A DNA stretch of 64,000 nucleotides from Triplophysa rosa (lineage: Eukaryota > Chordata > Actinopteri > Cypriniformes > Nemacheilidae). The notes beneath the pieces are model-generated. The model was given only the letters and a program-made list of their open reading frames with translations. It ran no database searches and was not told the DNA's origin. The DNA lies in NCBI RefSeq assembly GCF_024868665.1, contig NW_026634143.1, positions 266,190-330,189 of the forward strand. The letters are read 5' to 3'. A program made the position numbers and the translations under genes. Positions 49,605 to 60,992 of the stretch are shown in pieces; position 1 is the first letter of the stretch; the number at the start of each line of letters is the position of its first letter.

Positions 49605-50178
49605 TGTCACGGTCAGTTCAGGAAAGAGAACCCAGGCGCAGACAGCGGTGTGCGAAACAAAACTAAAGCTTTATTAAAAACTCAAACAAAAACCCACGAG
49701 GGGGAGTTAAACAGGAACTTTACTAAATTCATAAATTAGAAACAAAGACTTCCCACGAGGGGGCAAAAACATAAGGACAGGGTCAAAACTACAACTCACA
49801 ATATAGACAGGACTGGGGAAACAAGATATCAAGACACGGTCTAATCCACAAGGTAAGATCTACTTGACCAGATAAACAGTCATACGACTTGGCAAGACAA
49901 GAGCTAGGCAAACATAGGCACAGGACAGCAGACACAAGGGCATTAAATAGGGGAACTAACAAAGGGTAAATGAACACTAGGCAGGTGTGGGGAATGAAAC
50001 ACTGATGGAAAGCTAAACGAGGAAACAAGAGGGGCGGGGCCAAAGACGAGACCGGAGAGAGCGCATGCTATGTCAGAACCAACAATAACATGCCTCTCTC
50101 CACACAAAACATGAGGCTCTGTCATGATCCTGCCACTAGACCAAGAAAGACATGACATGATGAGGCAGAATCATGACA
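49605..50178 (+). mobile_element. 574-bp non-autonomous element with TGTCACGG/TCATGACA ends
   Basis: CCTAC is duplicated at 49600-49604 and 50179-50183. The internal layout (GAACCCAGGCGCAGACAGCG, AAGCTTTATT, ACTTCCCACGAGGGGGCA, AGAGGGGCGGGGCCAAAGAC, GATCCTGCCAC) matches the reverse complement of 15718-16338, so they are two members of one family with diverged right ends. Confidence 0.8.
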
Positions 50179-50382
50179 CCTACAGTCATTGACAAAAATT
50201 GCATTTACATTGATAGCATTACATTTGTCATTACAAAATGACACAACATAGTGATCCAAACATGTAATAAAAAGGTGTTGAGTGTGGTGGTCAGGTCGAC
50301 AGGCGGTCTCACGCATGAAACACTGCAGTATTTGAAGTCTGGAGTGGTTTAATCCAAACTGTGCTGCTATGATTCCCTGTTA

Positions 50383-50578
50383 AGGCTAAAATACACTACA
50401 AGACTTTTGCTCAGATTTTCAGTCTGGACTTGTTGCAGAAAGTCTGTGCCAGTCTGCAGATTTGATCGGTTAGTGTGTTTCTTTCTATCTGAAACTTTCA
50501 AAAAGTCTGCAAGTGTGTGATGTCTAGTCTGAAAGAAATCTGTTCATATTTTAAAAGTCTTGCAGTGTATTCCAGCCA
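50383..50578. mobile_element. 196-bp MITE flanked by TTA, Harbinger-like target
   Basis: AGGCTAAAATACACTACAAG then ACTTTT is mirrored by AAAAGTCTTGCAGTGTATTC then CAGCCA. TTA lies on both sides (50380-50382 and 50579-50581), as for PIF/Harbinger elements. Internal CAGTCTG/GTCTGCA words repeat. Confidence 0.7.
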
Positions 50579-50581
50579 TTA

Positions 50582-51837
50582 GTCTCCTTCAGCCATCTGT
50601 GATGTGTGTTCGGTGGTTAAAAGTCTGCAACGGAGCCGTGCGTGAGGAGAAATCGTTCACCAGCCATTACTTTCTCAGATGATGTACCTAGTGATGTTTA
50701 GAATGTTTCTTCTTATGTCGCTCATAATGTATGTGCGTAAAAATCTTATTTTTCAGCCTTTAGGTTTCACAGGGAGCAACGGCCCATTGTAAATAACCGG
50801 AACCTAGTGAGCCGTACGATTACAAGTCGGAAGTACGTCACGGGGCTACGTGCATTTCAATTCTACACTTTGAAAAGTCAGATTCAGCTGTGATTCATGT
50901 AGATATGTAATTGATGTCTATAAACTGTGATCATCATGTTAACATGCTCACATCATTCTGAACATCCATGACGAAACGTCTGCTCGTGCTGAACTAGTGA
51001 CGATGAAATCATGTCAATATTGTTTTGATGAATGAAATTGTGACTGACATCATTCTCAAACTGTATGTCGTCAGTGTTGAACAGAATTCTAACGATGTTT
51101 ACATTTGTGAGTGAACCTCAAGCACTTACAGTACAGAAACCGTTGACAACAAACAAGTAAATCCAGGACATCACGATCTGCTGATGTTTATTTCAGTTCT
51201 TATCTCCTCACTGCCGTTCGCTCATGACCGTCTCCATCATCAACTCTTACTGGGCCATTAGCACATGATTCTGCCTCCTGTTATGTCATCCTGGATTTCA
51301 TGAATCATGACACGTGTCCTCTCTACACATCATTCACTATTGCTCTAGTACTGGTCCTAACAGGAAGACAGGGTGAAACTAAATGGCTTCCGTACACTAT
51401 TTGCGCTCCCACCATGCACAGACAGTGAACAGATTTCCCTCATCACGCTTGTGACAGAAACCACAAACATCTGAACACAATCAAACCGAATGGATCGTCA
51501 ACACCACTCACTTGGTATTTGACTTCGCAACCATGAATTTGACAGACGCACCCAAAAACCAGCGTAAGACCAGCGCTGTGTAGCTTTAGCTCAACACTCA
51601 CATGTCAATCATGACGAGAATATAGGATTCACACCAGCGGCAGCAATGACACGGCGCACAGTGTGTGTGTGCGATAGTAAAAGGGATGAAAGCGCTCGGT
51701 GTTTATTTCTGTAGTTCCTTGATATGTTTGTTGACTTCAACTGCACAACACAGATCCAAACTCATCAAAAGCAAAGGAGTTTAACCCAAGATCCTCGGTT
51801 TAACCCAACAAGAGCAAGTGGAAACACGTGTACTCAC
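50582..51837. other. intronic sequence just downstream of the long plch2 first exon
   Basis: No repeat termini and no exon recognised. It includes the donor side of the minus-strand 51838-51979 exon. Confidence 0.4.
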
Positions 51838-51979
51838 CGACGGTGGTGCAGTTTGATGAGAGGAAGCTGTTGTGGTGTAAGAGTGAATCTGTGTCATCGG
51901 TGATGCCCACAGACCTCACAGACACGTTCAGAGATCCCGTACTGATGCTCGCGCTCCCAGACACCCACGACCGCTCCAT
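51838..51979 (-). CDS. plch2: candidate alternative first coding exon, probably plch2 long isoform (partial)
   Basis: On the minus strand an ATG at 51979-51977 (context GCGCAATGG) opens 47 codons plus one base, then a strong donor G|GTGAGTA (GT at 51837-51836). The peptide begins MERSWVSGSASIS and ends SSNCTTV, is Ser/Thr-rich, and has no membrane segment. The donor phase (1) equals that of the short-isoform exon at 8398-8440, so both could splice to the same downstream exon. It lies 6.9 kb from pex10 and points away from it, the place expected for a plch2 5' end by conserved synteny. I do not recognise the peptide itself. The plus-strand ORF over the same bases is a shadow. It could instead be the first exon of another minus-strand gene. 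Confidence 0.5.
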
Positions 51980-52200
51980 TGCGCTTTTTCACTTCCTTAC
52001 TTCCTATGACATCGACACTGCTGGCATGTTATGGCCTTCGGAGCAATCCACAAAGTCCTGGTCTTGTGTATGAAGGCCTGTTGTGTTGTGGCGTGACGGA
52101 GATCCACAGCCTGTCGCTCACCTGTAGAAAGGAGGTCAGCGTATGATGCCTGAAGCAAAACCACACCTGCAGTCGATCGCACACACCTGTTAACACAACA
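51980..52200 (-). promoter_or_regulatory. putative promoter and 5' UTR region of the long plch2 isoform
   Basis: Immediately upstream of the minus-strand MERSW exon are two GGAAG-type ETS cores (near 51990-52005) and no TATA box. No clear polypyrimidine tract and AG precede the ATG, which favours a first exon rather than an internal one. This is inference only. Confidence 0.3.
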
Positions 52201-52631
52201 CACACACCAAGAGTGAGATTGATTCTTGATCTCTTTAGTGTCTCATCATGTCTTACAGTTCACGTGATGAAGCGCACCTGGACATACAGTATTATCAGCG
52301 CAGGAGGCAAAAGAAACGATGTCATGGAGTCTTGTGTTTTATTTGTCATCGGTGTCTGCAGCGGGATTGTCTGATGTCAACGGACTGATAAACCGAACAA
52401 AGGCTGTAGTGTTCATTTAAAGTGCCGGCAGGATTTGACTGAGACGTGTTGATACCTGAGGCTGCGTGACCGGACCTGTCAGTCATGTGTAACACCTGGC
52501 CTCGGGTAACAGACCACCAATGACCTTCAACAAACATGACTGCCTGAAGATTTACTGAATTCCTCAGCAGACAAACACGACCGTCTTCACACGATGATGT
52601 TTATCTGCTGCATCAGACGGGTGAAACAGTA
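52201..52631. other. intergenic/upstream sequence, nothing recognised
   Basis: Between the putative long plch2 promoter and a fold-back element. No feature is supported. Confidence 0.4.
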
Positions 52632-52999
52632 CACTGTAGAAAGGTTTGCTGTACTTTTGCAGCTAGTTGCCAGTAACTTACTGTAGATTTAGATTGATCG
52701 AATTTATTTGCAACAGTTTGTTCAAAGATAAATGAACATTAACAAGTCTTTAGCTATACTAAAAAAAAAAACACACACATTCTGGCAACCAGAAATCCTC
52801 ATCAACCCTTTTCTGTTTTTTTTTCTAATTTTGGTTCAGAATGCTTTGCATGAGGATGTTATATTATCGTTTTATTTCTGCAAAGATCTTGTTAATGTTT
52901 AATGTTCATTTATCTTTGAACAAACTGTTGCCAGTAAATGACATAAATGTAAATCTACAGTAAGTAGATACTGTCATTTCTACAGATTTTTTTACAGTG
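52632..52999. mobile_element. 368-bp EnSpm-like fold-back MITE
   Basis: Ends CACTGTAGAAAGG and TTTTTTTACAGTG. Internally AACAGTTTGTTCAAAGATAA then ATGAACATTAACAAG (about 52714) is repeated in inverse at about 52890-52931, making a near-palindrome. The target duplication is not resolved. Confidence 0.65.
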
Positions 53000-53689
53000 C
53001 ATCGTTGAAGACACTGAAGAGACTGTAGTTGTGTATGAAAGAGTACATATGGAGAGCACGGTTATGACAAAAATCATTATTGTCAATTATTCACCTCGAT
53101 ATGGTAATTGTGATTATTACCGTCGATTAATCGAATGTTTTATCACTTTCTGTGACGCAGCTGCATGCCATATTCTTTCTATAAACATCCAAAACTACGT
53201 AAATCGTATCATGTAGATAACAAATAATTATGGGAGTTATGTTGTCAATTAAAAATCCAAAACGAATAGCGAAAGAACCATCGACGTATTAATTCTCTGA
53301 TTCGCCACCGCGTCTGGTGCCGAAACGTACAGAAGTGAGCGCAAATGGACCGCTGTAATTGAGCCTTTCTAATTGAGTATGTAATTGTTTCACCCGTAAT
53401 TATAATCCCCGTTGGTTTTTCCATTAATTGAGAGACGATGTGAGTCACAGGAATAAATCATAAGGCACTATGAGCTGTATGACTGACACACAAAACATCT
53501 GCTGTGAAACACCACCGACAGCTTCTGAGAGCAGACGTCCTGTCACAGCTCACAGCATTTCAACATCCCACTGAAAGACATTCAACACTTTGTGTTTTGT
53601 TTTCACATAATGTTTAAGAGATGAGTTAAATGTATTCTTGAATCTGAGTTCACACCTTCGGTGACCAGAACATGAACATGGTGATCAGT
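53000..53689. other. intergenic sequence, nothing recognised
   Basis: It contains ATTAATCGAATG/GTCGATTAATCG words near 53120 that could be a hAT remnant. No gene is supported. Confidence 0.35.
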
Positions 53690-54165
53690 CGCGCGCATCC
53701 AATTCAAATCTCTGCTCTTGGCCTACAAAACCACCACTGGTTCGGCAGCACCATACCTTCACTCGCTAATTCAGACTTATGTACCCGCCCGATCCCTGCG
53801 CTCATGCAATCCAACAACCTCTTAAAGGGAAAAAATCCCTCTCACGCACTTTCTCCGGATGTGTTCCACGACTCTGGAACGATCTCCCACTTGCCACAAG
53901 ATCAGCGGATTCTGTAGCGGTCTTTAAAAACACATCTCTTCCGTCAACTTCTGACCCATTAGTACAGTCTTCTACTTCTTTTCTACTTTCCTACCCCCCC
54001 CAAAAATAAAATTCTTAGCTTGGTATACTGTGATAGGCTGACTGAGACCAGTTGTACTGCACCGGTGCATTGCTGTTCTTTTGTTGCACAACTTGCTTCT
54101 ACTGTTTTCCCCTACTTTGTACATCGCTTTGGATAAAAGCGTCTGCTAAATGACTAAGAGTAAAT
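53690..54165 (+). mobile_element. L2-type LINE 3' fragment
   Basis: The decayed frame reads LLAYKTTTGSAAPYLHS (frame-corrected), then PARSLRSCN, like the C-terminus of fish L2 ORF2. The 3' tail ends TCGCTTTGGATAAAAGCGTC, TGCTAAATGACTAAGAGTAA and ATGTA. It is truncated to under 0.5 kb. The same tail motif occurs at 886-935 and 14471-14530. Confidence 0.7.
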
Positions 54166-54511
54166 GTATTTGATGAAACATTACAGAAACTTGACCGCAT
54201 CATAGGTTTCTGCTTATTTGACTTATCGTCTTGTTTTGTTTTTATTGAAACCTGTAATAAAGAGCCCAAACTTCATTACATGAATATATATGTAATGTGT
54301 TATATGCGAAGGTTTGAGTGGCAGTGAATCTGACAGGGATGTGAAACACTCATGACTCATTGAATCAGGTCAGAATGAATCAGACTGGATCATGTTCAAA
54401 CAGAGGACACAGAGACACGGAAAGCTGTTTGATAGGATCTCATGTATGGGATAACGTCTCATCTCTCTCAATCTGCTACTGAAGGACACGCAAAAGCTGT
54501 GCGTGTGTGTT
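54166..54511. other. intergenic sequence, nothing recognised
   Basis: No exon or repeat termini found. Confidence 0.4.
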
Positions 54512-54720
54512 CATGTTTGTATATCCCGGTGGGGACCTAAACCTGAACACACACTGGTCCCCATGGGCAAAAATGCTTATAAATTGTACAGACGAATACT
54601 ATAAAGAAATTTAAAAATGCAAAACGTTTTCTATGATCTCTAGGTTTAGGGGATAAAATAGAACGTTTCTATAGTATAAAAATCATTACGCCTATGGACT
54701 GTCCCCACGGAGATAATAAA
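54512..54720 (-). repeat. GTGGGGAC-type interspersed repeat, inverted copy
   Basis: TATATCCCGGTGGGGACCTA through GACTGTCCCCACGGAGATAA is the reverse complement of the subtype A units at 11293 and 13022, with more divergence. As there, a dinucleotide tract directly abuts it. Confidence 0.75.
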
Positions 54721-54724
54721 CCAG

Positions 54725-54736
54725 ACGCGCGCGTGT

Positions 54737-54795
<59 letters not shown>
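54725..54795. repeat. (GT)n microsatellite
   Basis: GT tract with GC-rich edges, joined to the GTGGGGAC repeat. Confidence 0.95.
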
Positions 54796-54796
<1 letters not shown>

Positions 54797-57245
54797 TTAA
54801 CATGAGCGCAGTGCTTACCGGAAACACAGCGAACATGCAAATGTGTGTCTTTAATCCTTGCCCTTAAACAACATTAAACTTTGATCAAACGTACAGCTTA
54901 TTTACTTTCAGACAAATGTTTCGTATCAGTCAACAACAGAGACGCATTGTTTGTCCTGAGAGTAACACAGCCGGTACACAACACAAAGCAGACAATAGAC
55001 AGTGTAACATGAGATCTGATAGCAAACCAACAAAACACACGACACGACATTCCACTAAGATTTCATATTCAACATCTGTTGTGAAACACTGTCCTGTAAC
55101 ACCAATACCACACATACGGTCTCTCTCCGAGCTAGAACTGCAATGACAGATATATCTGTGGATGAAGACTCCGATTTCTGTTGGGGAAAGCCCAAATGAC
55201 ATCCATTCCACTGCTTTATAATTACATCACTTTTCTTTTCCTGTTTTTCCAGTCCATGTGAAATTACGGAGCAGAGACGGGACGCAGCGAGCACTCGATG
55301 TGTGCTGAAGTGATCCACAAAAGAGCTTTTCTCTTACATCCAACATACACTGAGACATGAAGTATTACACATGAATGAGACAGAAAGGCGTTCCCTGTCG
55401 AAATACACCGCTTCAACTTTAACAGATCACATCCCAGTAAACCGCTCCTGACCGGGCTCAGATTTGACTCAGAAAGCAGGAATTACAGTTTTAGGACTAG
55501 ACAGAATCACATCACAGTCTGTTATAATGGCCTGTGATTCACATACAAAATCACACTTTTCTTCAGGACATTACAACAGCATGAATGATATGACTAATGT
55601 CGTGATAAAAATAAATCTTTGACTTCAGTTTCGATGTTTTTAGTCAGAGCTGTGACCTTGTTTTAGGTTCAAGCGTTCCTGCAGTCTTGATAGTGTTTGT
55701 ACCCGAGCATTCAGGTGGAATGTGTTGAGTTTCACAGGACAAAAGTCTCCCAGAAAAAGAAATGAGCTGTCAAATGTGCCGAACAAACTGCTAATAAAGA
55801 AACGTCCAGAAACACACGCTCTGCCGTCACATGTGAACGTGCAAAAGTGAAAGCAACGCGGGTTACCTTTGGTGAAAGAGAAGCGTGTACGGCGATGCGT
55901 GCGTGCGGTTCTTCGGGAGAGATGAGAAAAGCTTCAGGTTGTCATTTGAAAGCTCTTTGACGGTGAAGCAACACTTCTCTTCTTCTCTTGCCCTGCGTTC
56001 ATGGGACATGTAAAGACACGGGAGTCTTTCGACAGGTGGGAGGGATACGGGGTGGAGTATAGAACTCTTAACATCTCACCTCTGACTTTAACACTACCGA
56101 GTGTGTACTATACGTGTAGATACTTCGACATTCGTTGACTGTGTGAGGGTATATTGTTATATGGAGAGTTTTTCTGACTCACGGATGTGTGTATTGTGTT
56201 CTGTCAGATCAGATTGTGAACGCAGACTGTGTGTGTTCTGGGAGTCTTTCTTCAGCTCATAAATCAAACTCAAGGTTCAAAGTTCTTTCCAGCTAACAGT
56301 TCAGAACATCATTGCAGATTTTATTGCCCTGCTGTAAACATGACATACGTTGTTTGATCTTTTATGCCTCGTACAAGCTCAAGGTAAAACTGCTCGTCTA
56401 CAAGACACATAAACTGCAAAACAAGTCTTGCAGAAGCATTTACCCATAACACAAAACAACAGTTTGAATCATGATGATGAATGTTGACTGAGTTTAAATC
56501 CACATATCCATATTTCAGCAATAACATGAATGAATGAACTACAGTCTCTTGATGGTTTTCTCAGCCCAAAGAGCCACAGCTGATGAAGAACTGTGGATCT
56601 TTGCTCATCTTACCTGAGCTCCGTGAGGAGTGTGAGGACGACCTCTGCACGACCTCTCATCTGTCTGTCTGTCACCATGAGAAAAACATCATCATCCTCA
56701 GCTGAAGAGTCAACAGAAAGAGGACGGCCGGTAGAGATGTGTGTTGTGAAGTTTAATGGCCGTGATTGATCACGCTGCATTACAGGAACAAAGAAACCGG
56801 TTTTACAAGCTGGTGAAAGAAGCTGGCCTTTGTGAACAACCCAAGAAGAGAGCAGGCGGCTAGAAAGAGCCTATACACATCTCCAATGAATCTCATTATG
56901 AATACTCAAACTGTTTGCATGGTTATTTTTAAAGCAACATTACAGACAATCGTAACTTAATCTTGTAATTCTCCTGAGCCAAAGATGTCTGTCTCAATTC
57001 AAACTATCATGAGATATCATGTTTTATATAGTTACTAATAATATATCATTTCATTCTAAGTGCCAAAAGTGTTCGTTTCTGATGCAGGCGTGAAAAAACA
57101 CTGACATGACACTTAATGTAGTATACTACTGTTCTACAGTAAATCAATCGCTGTGTTAGAAATGCATGCATTTATCTCATATTGTTTATGCAGTGCCAGT
57201 GTGTATATGTATACTCAACACGGTATGCAAACAGATCAGACCTGT
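54796..57245. other. intergenic sequence between plch2 and pex10, no gene seen
   Basis: No coding exon is supported. On the minus strand a weak donor-like CAAAG|GTAACC near 55865 could end a non-coding 5' exon, but support is poor. Confidence 0.4.
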
Positions 57246-57369
57246 CCCTGTTGAAGAAACCAGCATATGCTGGTTTGTTATGTTTTGATGCTGGTTTGTG
57301 CTGGTTTAAGCTGGTCAAACCAGCATCAAAACATACCTAACCCAGCATATGCTGGTTTCTTCAACAGGG
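57246..57369. mobile_element. 124-bp palindromic MITE
   Basis: CCCTGTTGAAGAAACCAGCA and TGCTGGTTTCTTCAACAGGG are perfect inverted ends, and the interior is built from CCAGCAT/ATGCTGG words, so nearly the entire element folds back. Non-coding. Confidence 0.85.
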
Positions 57370-57457
57370 GTGTCAGATCTATGATTATATAACTGATCTC
57401 AAGTCAGTGTCACAACCAATAACGTTTCCTTTGAGAGAGAGACCCTACCTCTCCAAA

Positions 57458-57699
57458 CCCTTACTGAAATTTACCATGGTTTTACTACAGTTAAAACCAA
57501 AAAACCATGGTTACTGTGGTAAAACAATGGTTATCACAAAACAACCATGGTTTTGAAAACCATGTTTTTGTAAAAACCATAGTAAACGATGGTTACTGTA
57601 GTAAAAGCATGGTTTTGCCCTAAGTAATCAATGCACCAAAAAAACCATGGTTACTACACTTGTACATCACAAAAAAACCATGGTTAATTTTCGTAAGGG
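57458..57699. mobile_element. 242-bp MITE built of CCATGGTT repeats
   Basis: CCCTTACTGAAATTTACCAT and ATGGTTAATTTTCGTAAGGG are inverted ends; AAA lies on both sides. The interior has five exact CCATGGTT palindromes and several one-base variants in both orientations separated by TACTACAGT-like spacers. Confidence 0.75.
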
Positions 57700-57702
57700 A
57701 AA

Positions 57703-58730
57703 TCATATATACTGTAGTACGTCGAGTATTGTAAATGAGTTTATATTACCTGGATAGTCTACTGTGACTAGCAATAGATACCACGACATATGATACATTT
57801 AGCAAACAGTAAATTACAGTTCAATGCTACGTACGGATTGGCTAACGCTAAATGTTCTCTGGGCTCTTCTCCATCCGTTCGCCTTTAGAATCGCCCGTAC
57901 AATACGCCTGTTTTTTGCTATGTTTGTTCTCTGGAAATCAAACACACAACAATATTTCACACAGCTGCTAATGTTCTACTGCTGAGCTACATGAACTAAT
58001 GTACGTTTCTCGTTTGATTCTGATGAACATATTTAATACAATTATGACAGTTTCATCGGCCGCACGCGCATGGCCCGAGGTTATCTTCCGGTCTGTGTTT
58101 AGTTATAATGTAACAATTTATTTGATACTTAATATTACTTAATATCAATATTTTATTGCATATTAAATTATAGTTATAGTATTTATAGTTATAGTTATAT
58201 ATTCTTTGCGGAGGTCTACCGGAAGTTAAGTTTATGTTGTTGCTGCTGTCTGAAACCGTCTAACAACCGTTTAACAAGTGTCTAAATAAATAGATTTTCT
58301 TATATGTCGTTAATAAAATAAAATAAAAATCTTTCAGATTAAAGGAACTGCATTATAATGGATCACAACCCAGTCACGTGACCATATGAGTAAATGTATG
58401 AATTATTTAAATCTAAAAGGCATATTCCGTTTATAAATTAAGAAATATGAGCGTCTCGAATGCATTGAATAAACCTCAATGTTATATCTCTATAGATTTT
58501 GATGTAGGCCATTGAATAATGACACGTATTGACCAGCAGATGTCGACAGCGTGCGTTTCCAATGATCAACCGGGCTTTTCAGTCGATTCATTGATTGAAT
58601 TGAATTTTGACACTATCTGAAGTTTATGCCGCTGATGGTACAGATGTTAAGAACCATTACAACCATTGTGTAACGCTTTAATTCCTTTTCTAAATAGTGA
58701 CATCTAACCAGCACAGCTTGTGAACCAGTA
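57703..58730. other. pex10 upstream intergenic sequence
   Basis: AT-rich, with two further ETS-like motifs (CTTCCGGTC near 58086 and ACCGGAAGTT near 58218). No exon is recognised. Confidence 0.4.
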
Positions 58731-58896
58731 GACCAATGGAGAGCTCGTGTGAGAATCACGTGAGTAAACCCGGAAGCGTGTTAGAAGCGCGTACAGTAAA
58801 GACGTCGACACCGATCTCCATAAATCGCCTGTTTTTGTGAGTTCAGACGTGCAAGTGTAAATGCCGGTCGTTGACAGATGTCGATGAGACTGAGCG
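58731..58896 (+). promoter_or_regulatory. pex10: probable pex10 promoter and 5' UTR
   Basis: Within 170 bp upstream of the pex10 ATG there is a CCAAT box (58733-58737), a palindromic E-box TCACGTGA (58756-58763) and an ETS/GABP-type CCGGAAGC (58770-58777), in locally CpG-containing DNA without a TATA box. This is the usual arrangement of a housekeeping promoter. TCACGTGA also fits the class of site bound by MiT/TFE or USF factors; that reading is inference. The transcription start is probably near 58780-58850 but cannot be fixed from sequence alone. Confidence 0.55.
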
Positions 58897-60822
58897 ATGC
58901 CTTTAATCCCCGCGAACCAGCCCCAGGTGATCCGCAGCTGTCAGAAAGATGAGTTTTACCACAGTAATCTCAGTAACCAATCCAACGAGCTCTTCCACGC
59001 GTGCGCTGGTGAGGAAAACACGGCTCACGCGCTTTTTAAACCCATTAAACACGTTTAATGTCATGTATATTTTAAGGCCATCTAGTGTTTTGGATGTTAT
59101 TTAGTCACAGTTCGTGATGTCTGTCCGCTCTTCGCAAATCATTTGATACCACTGTACCTGTCATGTGTGTGATGTTCTAGTAGTAATGTGGTGCTTCACA
59201 TACACTGGAGAGACACGTAGCTGTGTGTGTTTTTCTCGGTGAGGTTCCAGACGCTGGCTTCAGTGGAGAAAAGAGGTTGAATTGCTGTCTGACCTGACCT
59301 ACTACGTCCTGACAACATTATCTGGTGAGAGATGACCTTCACACCTGCCCATGTCGTGCTCGTGAGCTGCACGTGTGTTTCACGGCTCTGTTTTCTTCAG
59401 GATATCAGACTCTGGGTGAGGAGTATGTCAGCGTCATACAGGTGGACGCCAGCCAGAGGAGAATCCCCTCGAGAGGACGCAGGACGGCGCTCGTCCTCTT
59501 CCACGCGTTCGTGCCGTATGTTCTGGACAAGATCTGCGTCTGTGTGGAGAACGAGCTGGAGACGGAGGCGCGAGAGGTGAGCAGGACCTGGAACCCGGCG
59601 TCGCACCTCAGGTTCTGGATTCACAGAGCGGTGGCGATGTTGACTGAAGCTCAGAGGAAGTCTTTGGTGCCGCTGGTGTTTGCCCTGCAGCAGGGAATCA
59701 CTCTCTTCTACCGTCTTCACGTGGCTCTCTTCTACATCACTGGAACCTTTTATCACATCAGTAAAAGAGCTGCGGGTGTGCGCTACGTAAGTTACTGTGA
59801 CATAACCCACGACTAGCACAGATCCATTACAAGAACACCACTGAGGGATAGGTCTGTGGACCTGAGTGGTCAGATTCTACTGAACGCATTTAAGCATGTG
59901 CCGCACGGGATATATGCTAGTAAAATACTGTATATAATACCTTAAACGGGCTCATTTCGGAGGAGTGGAAGGAGCTTTGACATGTCTGATTGTGTGCAGG
60001 TGAGGGTGAGAAGCGCGCACGAGGACGAGCCGAGGATCAGGAAGACTTATGGTCTGCTGGGGGCGCTCTCTCTCCTGCAGCTGATCGTCACGCTTACACT
60101 GCAGCTGAAGAACCTGCGACAGAGAGCTCGACACCAGTGGACACAACACAGACACCTGCTCCCCAGGTACTGCCCTACACCCAACACCTGTACACACGCT
60201 ATTATCATATGAACCTCTGCCTTTTGTGTGAAGGTGATGTTCAATTCAATGACACACCCACATCCGCCAGGTTAAGGAAGCAATGAATGAACAATACGAA
60301 AAGTGACATCTAGTGGATAGTAGGAGCAATAACATTCAGGTTCATGAACGTTCAGTGCTTGCGGAAATATGAAAGAAAAATCGATTCATGGCTTTTGAGA
60401 ATCGATGTTGAATCGACCGCATTTAAAAAATGTTTAATCGATTTTTCGCCCAGCTCTAGAATGAGTGCTTCTAGGTGTATAGGTGTGTTTTTGTTAAGCG
60501 TGAAACTTGTGTGCGTGTGAACGTGTGTCGGTGTTTTGTGTGTGTAGTGGTCAGGCGAGCGAGGCGGCGTGTCGCTCCTCTCGCTGTATCTTGTGTTTGG
60601 AGGAGCGCAGGCACTCGACGTGTACCCCGTGTGGTCATGTGTTCTGTTGGGAGTGCATCACTGAGTGGTGTAACACGAAGGTAAGGCGATCAGGTAACTG
60701 AGTGGCGTTTCACGCGTGTGCTGTTTCGTGACTGACGGCTGTTTCTGTGTCAGACTGAATGTCCTCTGTGTCGAGCGAAGTTTCAGCCTCACAGGCTGGT
60801 CTATCTGAGATGCTACCAGTAA
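58897..60822 (+). CDS. pex10: peroxisome biogenesis factor 10 (RING-type E3 ligase subunit), six coding exons
   Basis: Coding exons: 58897-59008, 59244-59324, 59401-59786, 60000-60166, 60548-60680 and 60754-60822 (stop TAA). All introns are GT-AG and the phases agree (1,1,0,2,0), giving 948 nt and 315 residues against 326 for human PEX10. Residues about 1-240 are the Pex2/Pex12-type membrane domain, with the family-typical stretch [16 protein letters not shown] at the start of exon 3. Residues 262-299 form a C3HC4 RING: C262, C265, C277, H279, C282, C285, C296 and C299, with [14 protein letters not shown] in exon 5. In the family, PEX10 sits in the peroxisomal membrane with PEX2 and PEX12 and ubiquitinates the import receptor PEX5 for recycling. 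The start ATG is preceded by GAGCG and followed by the expected N-terminus [19 protein letters not shown]. The intron 1 acceptor at 59242-59243 was chosen over the one at 59249-59250 because only it keeps the frame. No inactivating change is seen. Confidence 0.97.
60370..60465. mobile_element. short hAT-type remnant in pex10 intron 4
   Basis: Intron 4 holds an AT-rich stretch with repeated AATCGAT motifs in both orientations, ending CGCCCAGCTCT. This resembles the terminal regions of the hAT MITEs elsewhere in the window. No clean target duplication is visible, so the boundaries are approximate. It does not touch the splice sites. Confidence 0.35.
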
Positions 60823-60986
60823 ATCCAGACTCCCCATCGTCACACTTCACAAACTCCATCGGTGTGTAAAAACATTGCATTCAATATAAAAGTCACATGC
60901 TGTATACATTTTGTACAGAATTTGTGAAGATCACTGGCATTGTAAATTTCATTATAATTGTACTTACTGTGAATGACTTGTAAATG

Positions 60987-60992
60987 ATTAAA
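60987..60992 (+). terminator. pex10: candidate pex10 poly(A) signal ATTAAA
   Basis: ATTAAA, the commonest variant poly(A) hexamer, lies 165 bp after the pex10 stop in an AT-rich 3' flank, with T/G-rich sequence beginning about 40 bp downstream. An AATAAA further on (about 61200) is an alternative. Confidence 0.4.

Noticed and set aside
51828..52073. 81-codon plus-strand open frame
   Set aside because: It is antisense to the better-supported minus-strand exon 51838-51979, which has an ATG and a consensus donor.
55860..56050. Possible minus-strand non-coding 5' exon with a GTAACC donor
   Set aside because: The donor is weak, no partner acceptor before the MERSW exon is convincing, and there is no coding signal.
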